The notes under the pieces were generated by a model. It saw nothing but the letters and a program-made list of their open reading frames with translations, made no database searches and was not told where the DNA came from. Positions 1 through 9,900 of a stretch of 64,000 nt of DNA are shown here, one piece after another. The DNA comes from Notospermus geniculatus. Taxonomy: Eukaryota; Nemertea; Pilidiophora; Heteronemertea; Lineidae. Location: the NCBI GenBank assembly GCA_002633025.1, contig NMRB01002272.1:1-64000 (forward strand). Direction: 5' to 3'. The number at the start of each line of letters is the position of its first letter. Position 1 is the stretch's first letter. Made by a program: the position numbers and the translations under genes.

Positions 1-197
1 GGAACGCCTCCAGCTCCGAGTTAGATCAGTTCCAATGTAAACCATGTTCTCAGGGGTGTGATACATGCGTCGATGACCGTCCTTGTCTGTTTGAGTCCAA
101 CCCTGTCATCAGAATCTCCTTGTTACTCGTCACCATTCTCATGATTATACTCATTATCATGTCGTCGGTGGTTTTATGGGCTTACAAGGATGTCAGG
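1..197 (+). CDS. GPR158-like exon: Cys-rich linker and TM1
   Basis: Reads in frame from base 3 to the donor AGG|GTGAGT at 198. Six cysteines precede a hydrophobic stretch (ISLLLVTILMIILIIMSSVV) that is TM1. The 5' boundary is cut by the window edge. Confidence 0.8.
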
Positions 198-3100
198 GTG
201 AGTATGTGTTTGTCATCTACAGAGCATCCCGAGGTAATCAGACTAGGTTTCGCTCCCACCGTCACCGCACCATGATGACGAAGGAGTTGAGCGATAAGAA
301 CCACTTACCTCAGAATGCAGTTGATGCACCAAATTCCAGTTGAACATTCCTGAAATCCGAGAAGAATTTGAATTACCCATTCGTAAATCGTCTGGATCTG
401 GGTGTGGCACTGTCTACGTTGTCCGCGGTGATATTATAAGAGTCACCATCAACCATCAAAAATTACCCATGTGCTGTACATGTATCTCTAATCAAAAAGT
501 GTTTTTTTCCAATTATACTTATTTGCATTGACGAACAATTTGAAGTAACCTTATGATGGACAATGTCAAAGTTGTGAAAGGTCGTGTAGACTTTGGTGTA
601 TCAGATGATGCTTACACGTCGATATCGTTGTCCATTCATTCATGCTTTAATCTGTACTTTTCATCAGGAGGGAGTAAGGGGGGGGGGGCGTGTGAAATAT
701 AACAGTCCACTTTTTTTTCGTCTCGTCTCCATGAGTGTCATCGACTTATGGTAGATATCACTTTGATCGTTGCCGATATAGTTACAGAATCAATGGCTCT
801 TCTATCGTCTTCAGTTTTCACAAGTCAGTTGTCCAATTAGATCGTAATTACCACCTCGAGATCGAGTTTTGTGTAACCCCGGTTTTGTTCAATACACTAT
901 TATACCCCGATCGCAGTCAACGGTTGTGATAATTCGATGACAAACATCGCATTCGTTTTCCTACGCAATAACAAGAGCGAATCTGTTTATGATATATTTA
1001 CGTCAATATCATGATTATGTAATGATATGGTGACCACCAAGATGTGTCGAGTATCGGTCAGATTTCATCACTGTGTTGGTGAAGAAGAGTACGTCAATGA
1101 AAAGCTTATTTTCTGAACCAACTATACGTCTGCTGGTTCTACGTTGCGTACCCTCCCTATCCGACAGGGCACGGCGTTCTGAGTCTAGTTGTCAGTGACC
1201 TACAATGGGCCATTTCCAATTTTGCGTACCTCGTCGTTTTACAAAACGACAGCAATGTAGAGAAAAAACCTTCAAAAATCTGTTATGAACCCATCATCAA
1301 CCTCATCAACCTTGGGGAAACACTCTCTCATCACATCCCAATCAAGGCAAAAAATGGCCGTGCCTTTTCCATTCATTCCCGCCACTTCTCGTCCTCCTTT
1401 CAGGCGATAAAAGCGGCCAGCCCGATATTTCTTTTCATCATGGCAGGAGGAGCGATACTGATGTGTGCGGAGGTAAAGTTGGATTTACCTAATCTCCATA
1501 CATCAAATCATGAACAGTCTTCCCCCAAGGGTAACAATATTTGCCTCGTTACACTCAGCGAGACACCTGAGGATGATGAATGAACATCAAGTATACCATT
1601 TTACGCTCACTTCAACCTTCCATTTGGTTCAATGCATTAGGTAATGCGAAATGAACCAGTAGCAGTAGTCTTCGCTATAATATTTACATAGTGACAAGGC
1701 GTGCTTTCCAAAGATAACTGAAAGCTCTATACATGTATTTGTATTTTAACGGTTTTTTCCGTTCTTTTTTCAGATGTTCATCGACTTTCCCGAGCCATCA
1801 CCGATTCTTTGCGTCATCCGTCCATGGCCGAGAGAGATCGGCTTCGCGCTGGCGTATGGGGCCTTGTTGCTGAAAACATGGAGGTGAGCCACACCCTATT
1901 TCCACTGACGGAATTCAGCTTCCTTTCCTTCCTAATACCGAAAAATACCTGCGTCGCAAATATGGAATCGCACGTCTGATTTTACGAGTATGGATATGAA
2001 GTAGGCTAATCACACAACACTGCAGCCTTGAAGTAAGGGGTGATGGCGGTCTCCAATAGCCATTACAACGATCGATTGAAATGTCACACGAAACCCATAC
2101 TGTCCGATAAATCTATGTCTTCTCAACAGACGTAATCACAAGACACCAAATATGAGTTCGATTGACTGGAATGGTTGCAGTGTCTCGTTGAATGAGCCAA
2201 CCGATGGCTCCAACGGACCGCAGTGTCCCGCCCAGTGGGTGAACCGAATGGTCCACCGGACCCGGGCCCTGGAAAACAGGAGACGGGTTCTACTGCTCAT
2301 CAACCACAAAGTTCTGGCTTGAATGGTCTTTGTTTGATTCTGACAACCCCCATGCTTCTGTCTTTCTAGGATCTCTTCCATAATGAGGATCCAGTCTGCC
2401 CGCAAGCTGCAGCTCTCGGACAAGGAGCTCCTCAAGCGATTCGTCCCCCTGTTACTCTTCCCCTGCGTCTATGTCACAGCATGGACTGTGGCGGAGCCGC
2501 CGTCCACCAGGCTGCAGCTGAGAAAGACGCCTGACGATCTCAAGTTTTATATCTGCCACATTGATTGGTGGGAACACGGATGCTCAATAGGTAATGTCTG
2601 CCACAAAGGTGGGACGATCTGTGATCAGAAGGCAATTAGGGTTCTCTCTAGATCTAATGGACACCGGTTCAATGTCCACACGAGTCCAACCTCGCGTTTT
2701 GGTTTCAGGTGAAGGGTGTTTCCTGCTGTGGGGTGTCTATCTTTGTTACGTCATCAGAAAGGCTCCCTCTCACCTGAATGAGAGCAAGTACATCACATGG
2801 AGTATTTATAACACCGTCCTCCTCGGGAACTTCCTTATGATCATCAGGTACGTTTGTCTTGAGATTCGCCCTGCACTCCATCTGAGAACTGGGTCCGCCT
2901 AGTAGGGAGAATACGTCATGCCATCCACCACTGTCCTTCTTGGGCGGTCGGACGGACGTAATGGATATTAGAGAGGATGCGCATCTTTCCGACTCCGACT
3001 TCAACTACGAGAATGAATTGCAGTCCGCTATGGACATCCTTGATAAAAACGATTTGATAGAAGTGTTCAATTCGTCGAACACCACAAATTGAAGGCAGAA

Positions 3101-3994
3101 AAATTTACCTTATAAACCGGAAGTGCGGATAAATAATGAATATTGAAGTCGTAATCCTAGTCGTTACGACTTGAAACACGACTATAATATTTGCGATTTA
3201 CGTGCACTTCCGATTACGAGTCGAAATTATTCTGCCACAAAGTTATGGCATTTTACGATTTGCAAACGTCGATCAAATCGTTTTTATCAAGGATTTCCAC
3301 AGCGGACTGCAATTCATTCTCGTAGTTGAAGTCGGAGTCGGAGTCGGAAAGCTGCGCATCCTCTCTATTTACGCCCGTCGTCTGTGGAGAAGGATTTGAC
3401 AGGTGGCCACCATCATAACGGCATCACCAAGGAATCCATTGTTTCCTCCAACAATCCTATTTCGCAATCTTCTCGACACGGAAGAGTCACCACCGTAATG
3501 TCATACTCCTATCGTTCTCCATCCAGAGTACTGATAGCCGTGTCCAACGATCCTGACCTCATGTATGTCTTGAGTCTGCTCCGTCTCCAAGTTACCGTCA
3601 GTAGTATGATCTGTCTGATATACGTTCCAAAGGTGAGTTTCTTCAGCTGTACGGAAGGTGCCTGAGACGCGTCTGCCGGTCTGGACGGATGGACGGTGAA
3701 TCGAATCAGCCTCATCCCGTACTGAGCTTTCCAGCGCTGTAGGGCCTCTCCACGCGTTTGCCTTGAGTAGGACCTGATGACCTCTGCCCAGCCTTCGGCA
3801 AGAGTCGGCCCATCCGGGCCAAGCGATTGATGGAGATATCCGCAAATGCTGGTCCGCAACGTCAATTTCGCAATGAAAATCCGCGATAAATCAATGAGTA
3901 ACGTGTAATGTTGTAACTCTTTTAATTTCAGAGCAACAGTTCTCCGAAGCTCAAAATGAGAGGTCCCAATAATAAAGTCCATCCGGTAGTGTAG
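1..3994 (+). CDS. Class C orphan GPCR, GPR158/GPR179 (mGlyR/Smog)-like, 3' part
   Basis: Partial gene; the 5' end lies before the window. Exons: <1-197, 1404-1472, 1774-1883, 2370-2590, 2709-2847, 3527-3632, 3932-3994. All junctions are GT/AG with matching phases (0,0,2,1,2,0). The product starts in a Cys-rich linker (CKPCSQGCDTCVDDRPC) typical of GPR158/179, followed by TM1 (exon 1), TM2 with the class C 'AASP' motif, TM3 (RPWPREIGF...YGALLLKTWR), intracellular loop 2 and TM4 (RIQSARKLQLSDKELLKR), extracellular loop 2 (ICHIDWWEHG), TM5 (FLLWGVYLCYVIRKAPS), TM6 (YITWSIYNTVLLGNFLMII) and TM7 (DPDLMYVLSLLRLQVTVS...YVPK). It is expected to be a plasma-membrane receptor; vertebrate GPR158 senses glycine through an N-terminal Cache domain and binds RGS7-Gbeta5. 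The ligand domain is not in the window. The tail after TM7 is only about 20 residues. Convergent with Ig gene 1. Confidence 0.86.
1404..1472 (+). CDS. GPR158-like exon: TM2
   Basis: 23 codons, AIKAASPIFLFIMAGGAILM plus CAE, between TTTCAG and GTAAAG. Both phases are 0. The SP pair followed by a small-residue helix is a class C TM2 signature. Confidence 0.82.
1774..1883 (+). CDS. GPR158-like exon: ECL1 and TM3
   Basis: Begins after TTTTTTCAG and ends GAG|GTGAGC in phase 2. It contains the conserved TM3 cysteine (ILCVIRPW), which in class C receptors is disulphide-bonded to loop 2, and YGALLLKTW at the cytoplasmic end. Confidence 0.83.
2370..2590 (+). CDS. GPR158-like exon: ICL2, TM4 and ECL2
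   Basis: Begins after TTTCTAG and ends ATAG|GTAATG in phase 1. RISSIMRIQSARKLQLSD is the family's basic loop 2. TM4 follows, then LKFYICHIDWWEHG, whose Cys is the expected partner of the TM3 Cys. Confidence 0.85.
2709..2847 (+). CDS. GPR158-like exon: TM5 and TM6
   Basis: Begins after GGTTTCAG and ends ATCAG|GTACGT in phase 2. FLLWGVYLCYVIRKAPS and YITWSIYNTVLLGNFLMII are highly characteristic of the GPR158/179 group. Confidence 0.87.
2944..3385. repeat. Long inverted repeat (foldback) inside GPR158-like intron 5
   Basis: The arms at about 2944-3066 and 3264-3385 are near-identical reverse complements over roughly 100 bp, with further partial pairing toward a centre near 3170. The left arm reads as a 43-codon ATG ORF from 2962 (MDIREDAHLSDSDFNYENEL...); the right arm encodes the same peptide start on the - strand with a few changes. 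It could be a foldback transposon or an inverted duplication of a transposase exon. Confidence 0.6.
3527..3632 (+). CDS. GPR158-like exon: TM7
   Basis: Acceptor CATCCAG, donor AAG|GTGAGT in phase 0. The one leading base completes Arg with the previous exon. DPDLMYVLSLLRLQVTVSSM ends in YVPK, the class C 'PK' end of TM7. Confidence 0.83.
3932..3994 (+). CDS. GPR158-like terminal exon, short cytoplasmic tail
   Basis: Follows a good polypyrimidine tract (CTCTTTTAATTTCAG). It stays in phase 0 from the TM7 exon and stops at TAG 3992-3994 after 20 codons (SNSSPKLKMRGPNNKVHPVV). The tail is far shorter than in vertebrate GPR158. An alternative, undetected downstream exon cannot be excluded, but a polyadenylation signal lies 450 bp downstream. 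Confidence 0.6.
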   Translation, partial: SNSSPKLKMRGPNNKVHPVV

Positions 3995-4443
3995 CATCAG
4001 AGTAGAATGTGTCTTCACAACTTTGTTCAAATCGAGAGCTACTCCAGACCTCCTTTGGCTCATCATTATGTAGGGCCTGCATGAAAATTACACATATTTT
4101 TGTTGTCTTATCCAGACACCAGGTGAAATTTCAGCAAAAACCGGTGTCAGGAAGCTGTCGACAGCTAAAATGAGACAGAATCGAGCTGCCTCACTCTTCA
4201 GCGTTCACTGACTCGGAAACTGGTGGTCAGGAGACTGCTGTCAGCCAACAACAGACGTGAAAGATCGATCCGATTGTGGAGGCAGCTGATCAATATAGCG
4301 AGCCCATGTCAATTTCACGTGGGGCCTAGCCGATGCGGATTGCATGCGAAGGCAGCCAGTAGACCTAAAGCCGAATACTAGTACTGAGTTTCATATGCAT
4401 ATTCACATTTGTACTGAGTGTCGCCGTGGTTTGTATGAAACAT

Positions 4444-4449
4444 AATAAA
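4444..4449 (+). terminator. Polyadenylation signal AATAAA for the GPR158-like gene
   Basis: AATAAA (in CATAATAAACG) sits about 450 bp after the stop at 3994 and before the repeat-rich convergent intergenic space. The 3'UTR would span about 3995-4470. Confidence 0.5.
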
Positions 4450-4647
4450 CGCTGAGTTTTATTCTAGACATTTCTTGCCGGATTTCTTGTTAGTCTTGAG
4501 CCTGTTTCATTCCAAAAATGGAGCCTGTTCCATTCCAAAACCATGGAGACCATAGCCCCTCAACTCAAGTTACAAAATAAAATGTAGGAAACCTGCCGTC
4601 CAGCCTCCTTTGCGGAACGGACAGTGGCGGGAATGCAGAGCCGGCGA

Positions 4648-5117
4648 AGCCCGGGCCCCCCACTCCTTAATTTTTGGGTACACATATGCTCGTTCCTGAG
4701 TTTGAAAAGGACCCCCTTATGGAAGGAACCGAGGGAAATTTTCCACCCCTTTCTGCGGGCTTTTTTCATCCAATTGGACCCCCTAACGGAAGGAACCAAG
4801 ATATTTTCACCCCTTTTTCGGGATTTTTCATGCAATTAGACACCCTAATTTTGAAGGAACCAAGGGATTTTCACCCCCTTTTTACAAGCTTTTTCATTCA
4901 GAATAGGACTTTCATACCCCTTTTTACTATTTCTTCGGGAAGAGAACCTTTTGCCCCCCTTTTGAAGAATTTTTCAGGAGAAAAGTCATTGAAAGTACCC
5001 CTATTTTAAGTGTTTTTTGGGAATTTTTTCCCGAACAGTGCTGCCGAAAATGACCCCTTTTCCCGCGAAAATTGGAACGAGCATGCGGTATGGTTGACCC
5101 CTGAGTGGGGGGCCCGG
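4648..5117. repeat. MITE-like element with GC-rich terminal inverted repeats and internal tandem units
   Basis: The ends CCCGGGCCCCCCACTC and GAGTGGGGGGCCCGGG are inverted repeats. The interior repeats a roughly 60-bp unit (GGAACC...AAATTTTC ACCCC-type) about four times. No coding capacity is evident. It fills much of the intergenic space between the GPCR and Ig gene 1. Confidence 0.55.
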
Positions 5118-5159
5118 GACTGGACCAAATCTTAATCTTTTCCCTAGGTGCAGTTACAC

Positions 5160-5371
5160 ATATGTGACCCAACCTAGCAAAGGTCGGTGCATGTCGCAAC
5201 CGAGGAAAGGGTTAACGGCCTTGAAACACAATTGGTGAAATGTACCTGTGTCTCTGCAGGTTTACAATAGTAGTGGACAGCAGTGATAATAGTTGAGTAA
5301 ACTGATGACCAGTGATGATCACTGCAACAAATGCCTGCAAAAGCCTGCTTTTGCTGGAGCGGGTCACATAT
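5160..5371. repeat. MITE, family TGTGACC(C/T)GCTCCAGCAAAA, copy 1
   Basis: Ends read TGTGACCCAACCTAGCAAA and TTTTGCTGGAGCGGGTCACA. The interior (AAAGGGTTAACGGCC; ATAATAGTTGAGTAAACTGATGACC) recurs at 29521-29733, 43117-43293 and 52087-52277. Confidence 0.6.
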
Positions 5372-6392
5372 GCAGGTCTGACAGGAATCAACGTCCTGGG
5401 AATGCAAGTCCATCAAACAATAACCCGCTATTGTAAAGTTATATTCGACTGGTCATGGTCTCCATAGCCGTATATTCTAATCCCTCGCTGAACAATAGAA
5501 CCGGACTTTGATTCCAGGTGGACTTGGATTCCTGTCACACCTGCCTTCAATCACAAGGAATCTGTGGCTCGTCATGCAGCCCGCCAAGAGAAACTGAAAA
5601 TGTTTGTTTCTCACCATCCGAGGGTTCAGGTTTATTTGAACTTGATTCCTTGTGTTTATTCCTACTAGAGCATACAGAGAAAAATAAGTCAAAAAGGAAT
5701 GGAACTAAATGGAACTGAAAACCTCCAAAAATGTGACACAATTTTTACAGATTTCTCGCATGGCAAAATCTTCGAACGAGAAGTTATATTTCACAGAAAT
5801 GCACGTTAGATATTCCTTTTTGTACTACTTGTTGGACAACTATTAGATCTTCACACCTGGCTCTAGGTATGGTACATAACCCCCGACCCCACCCACCACA
5901 TCACATCACAGAGTTGGTCAGAATGGGGATCATAACTACAATAGAGGGCAGCACTTCGAAGCCCGGTCCTATACAATGGATTGTGTGGGAAATTGATCAG
6001 GACTGGGATGTCACTTTCATTTCAACAGTTTTAACCACTAGTGACACCTATTGAGGCAGTGGGTTATGGTTGCCATTTAAGTATACTTACAAGGATAGAG
6101 ATCCATTTCCTGCAATACAAAGAAAATGAATATCATTACTGTTACAATTTGCAGTATTTGGAGGCTCTTACCACTGTTCATCAACACCGCACCATTACCA
6201 GAAGCCCAAAAGCATCAAAACTTATGCCCGCTGAACACGAGCAAATTTTTCATCCAATTTTTTTTAAATTCAGATTCCGGGCCTATTGGGGCTTCAATGT
6301 ATAAACCCGCATGTAGGCCTTTATTGAGGATATTCAGGAAATTGGATGAAAAATTTGATCGTGTACAGCGGACATTAGCAACATATCCTCAC
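5372..6392. other. Non-coding stretch downstream of Ig gene 1
   Basis: No exon with a tyrosine motif comparable to the tails of genes 2 and 3 is visible on the - strand here. About 6240-6370 is a dispersed repeat whose reverse complement recurs near 23550-23670 (shared 'gtataaacccgcatgtaggcctttattgag' block). The rest shows nothing I can name. Confidence 0.5.
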
Positions 6393-6932
6393 CTTTTCCC
6401 AGAAGTCCCTTCCTGCGTCGATACACGACCACCACCACGACAACGCCAATCAACACCAGCAGCAGCAAGCCGCCGCCGATACCGCCACCCAGCGCTGCAG
6501 GATTCCTAGGTGGCGCTGCAACATACACCTCTGCTGACACGAAAACTTGGTCTTCGCCGTCGTAAATTTCGAGAAAGTACTTGTATTCCCTGCCGTCCCC
6601 GACAGTGAAGCTACTCTCCAGTTTTTCTACGTTTTTGACAACGTGATACCCACAGCTTCCTCCATCCTTGGGACAAAACTTGATCCGCATCTACACGAAC
6701 ACTTGGTCTTCACCGTCATAAATTTCGAGAAAGTACTTGTATTCCCTGCCGTCCCTGACAGTGAAGCTACTCTCCAGTTTTTCTACGTTTTTGACAACGT
6801 GATACCCACAGCTTCCTCCATCCTTGGGACAAAACTTGATCCGCATCTTGGAAAAGGTTTTGGGGAGTTCAGGCCACGTCATCGTCACCAGGTTGTCTTC
6901 ACGCTTCACAACAGGGTAGACAACTGGCACAG
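6393..6932 (-). CDS. Ig gene 1 exon 11: second FN3 with internal 156-bp duplication, TAG, then TM
   Basis: The exon runs from acceptor TTTCAG at 6933 to donor AAAAG|GTGAGG at 6393. The first copy of the FN3 segment (MRIKFCPKDGGSCGYHVVKN...YFLEIYDGEDQVFV) ends in TAG at 6691-6693. The second copy continues in the same frame into SAEVYVAAPP and a TM helix (GGGLLLLVLIGVVVVVVVYR) with a basic stop-transfer. Copies start 156 bp (52 codons) apart and differ at only a few bases. The TAG is created at the duplication junction (GTGT|AGATGCGG). Only the part above 6691 is translated if the assembly is right. Confidence 0.75.
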
Positions 6933-9900
6933 CTGAAAGAACTCTTAAAGTTAAAGCTCCTGACACTTAAAGGGGTCACCCACCCTGGCAAATTGGTCTT
7001 TTGGGCATGGGCTGTAGAAGGGAAGGTCGGTTCAAAACTGAGTGCAGGTTGATTTAAGTTCAGGCCCCTCTGCATCTCAAATGATGGACATCCAGAGGTT
7101 CAGATGTCTCACTCGCTTTACCTCAGTCTACCTCACTTCAGCAGTTAACATAGGCCTGGTCTGAACAGGCGCTGATCTAGAGGGTTTGCCCGCCTCCCCT
7201 TTTGGCTGACAAATCTGTAAAATCGCCCATGTAATTCTGAAATATGTGAGCCGTTCTGGCAAAATCAGATGCTTGTCGCTCAGAAGTTGAGCCTACATGA
7301 ACTAAGATGACACCAGGAGAGAATGGAAGAAATAGATTCTGTCAGATTTCATAATCGACAGACAATATTGAAACTGACAAACATTTGGTCTCAACCCGTG
7401 AAGCTAAAGAGCCACATGTATCTGGTTTTGCCAGAGCGGTCACAAATTTGGTGTAAAGTTCACTGTTCCAGGGCGCCCCCTTTTTTCCCAAATCCTGGAT
7501 CCGCCCTGCTAAAAGAGTGGCAGGTTATCTTGAGCAAAAGCAAGAACCACGGAATTAAAAGTAAATACCATGTAGATTTCCTTGGTGAAATCAAACAATG
7601 ACTGACCTTCTGTTGTGACTTCAAGGACGTCTCCATACGGACTTGATGAATCGGTGTTCACAGCTTTCACTCGAAACGTGTACGTTGTGTTCCCTTCCAA
7701 CTTGGCGATCTTCTTAATGACATCCCGTCCATAACCTGGGTCCGGGATCCCCACAGCAGCCTCAGTCCAGTCGTCAGAGAGTCCACGATCAATTGTAAAA
7801 GTTTGGGGTGTTCCACCGGCGAAACCACTCTTGAAGGCCAAGGTCACGGACACTGCAGTGATGTTCAGGATTCTGAGACAACATGGAGTGGAAGGTGGTC
7901 CTGTGGGAAAAGATTTTATCAAACCTTTTTATGAAAATTTTGGAACACTTGTGAGGCGGTCTAGGAAACCTGTCGGATGTCGCATTTCAGGAAAGTGTTA
8001 ATGGCCTTGGTGAACCCACACATTTCAATAGCTGAAATCAGGAGATTATAGATAATCTCCTCCTGCTGAAGTGTACTACGTAACAGGTAAACAGTAGCAG
8101 ATCAATGCACAGGCAATCTAACAGTCCTTGTTGATCATTCAGTGACATCTGACGGGTCTTCCTAAACCGCCACACATTTTATAGGATGTAAGCTGAGCCC
8201 TGTCATGGCATAGTGAAATATTCATGTACAGTATACCTAAGTTCGCGGGTTTGATTCCATTTGGCCCATTCCTTGTGAGACGATGGAGTAACTTGCCATG
8301 ACAGGGCAAGTTAAAGAGCCCTCATAGCTCAGTGGTTATCAAGTCCGCGAAGCAAGCAGTAGGTCCGGGTTCAAATCTGCTCCATGCCATATGGGACATC
8401 ATCCCTGGCTCTTCACGTCCGTCCAAGTGAGGAACACGAGTAGCTTGAGATGGCTTCTTCCATACTTACCAGGGCCAATAATGCTATGGCTTCAGCCCTG
8501 ATGGGCACGTAGAAATACAATGCAATAGACCATTCTCAAATCGAGGCAAACGACAAAGATCTGTGCACTTCCGCCGAAATCTCAACCACAACCTCGGTCT
8601 GAAGCTGAATGACGTGACGCAGACAACCCCACGACAGTGACGTCGAAGATGTTGCATCAGAGTCGATCATTGCTGAATCATGGATTGCGTCATATCACCC
8701 AGTTTCAGATCGAGGTTGTGGTTGCGATTTCGGTGGAAGTGTGCAGATCTGCTAATTCGAGAATCGTCTATACAGGGCAGCTTTTTCTCTGGGTGTCTCC
8801 AGTTTCTTCACACGTGTCATGTGCTTGCTTAAAGGCCCGTTGCCCCAGGTGCATGTGTTTGGTATGGCCAGGGTTTAAAGACACGTTGGCCATATTACAC
8901 CGAGACACCATCACCGCTGCCAGACACCAAGAGATGCTGCCAGACGCCTGGACACTCTTGGTGTCCGGCCGTGTCCCCCGGCATCCACAACAAATTAATG
9001 GTACAGCGGTGAGAGGTGGATGATATACTCACCAGTTCTCTGCAGGTGAAAATAAAACGTGGAAACACCGACGCTATTTTTGACATCAACGGTATAATTT
9101 CCATAATCTTCATCCTCAACTGAATTCTTGCCCAATGTGTAAGTTCCATCATTTACTTTGGTTTGGACGAAGTCGTCAGCGAGAGTTATCTTCCCTCCAT
9201 GTCTGAACCACGTGACGTTGGTTGGGGGAGGGTTTACAACCACGTGAAGGGTAAGTTTGACAGCGAAGCCGATTCTGCTGGTGATGGTGAAGGTCTCGGG
9301 TTGGCTAGGGTTCCATTTGGCTGTGTCTAAAAAGTCAATAATGCAGACAGAATGATGACATTTTGATGCAGACAGAATGATGACATTTTGACGTCAAAAT
9401 CTGTGTGATGATGCTGTGACGTTGCGTGACGTTTTGATGGCCAATATGGCGGCATCGTGTTGTCATGTAGACGTGACATCATGTGAAGATCCTCCGTCAC
9501 ACCACCTGGAGTCGGGACATTTCTAAATTCAAAAATTCAAATGTCCCAAATCTCATGTCATTCAGTGTTTATGTACAACTTGCATGAGAAATAAGCATTC
9601 TGCTACTTACACAAAATGTCAATGAACTTGCTTGCATTCTTGTAACCATTAGGCAAATAATTAACAGCTCGGCAGGCGTACGTTCCAGTCTGGGTGTACT
9701 TTATCCCTTTTATTGTATAGTCCCTTCTTCCCTCATGAGGGACTTTCAGATTGTTATAATACCAGGAATAGTTATATGTGCGAGGGTTCCCGTTATCGGC
9801 CCCACAGGTCAGTGTGAAGTTATCACCTTCCTTCACTGGTTTTGGGCGCGAAGACAACTGAACATGAGGAGGATCTGTGGACAAAATAAGAACATAATTA

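Noticed and set aside
6334-6392. Reading past the gene 1 TM exon into 'GEDMLLMSAVHDQ'
   Set aside because: This is read-through of a strong donor (AAAAG|GTGAGG) into a dispersed repeat.
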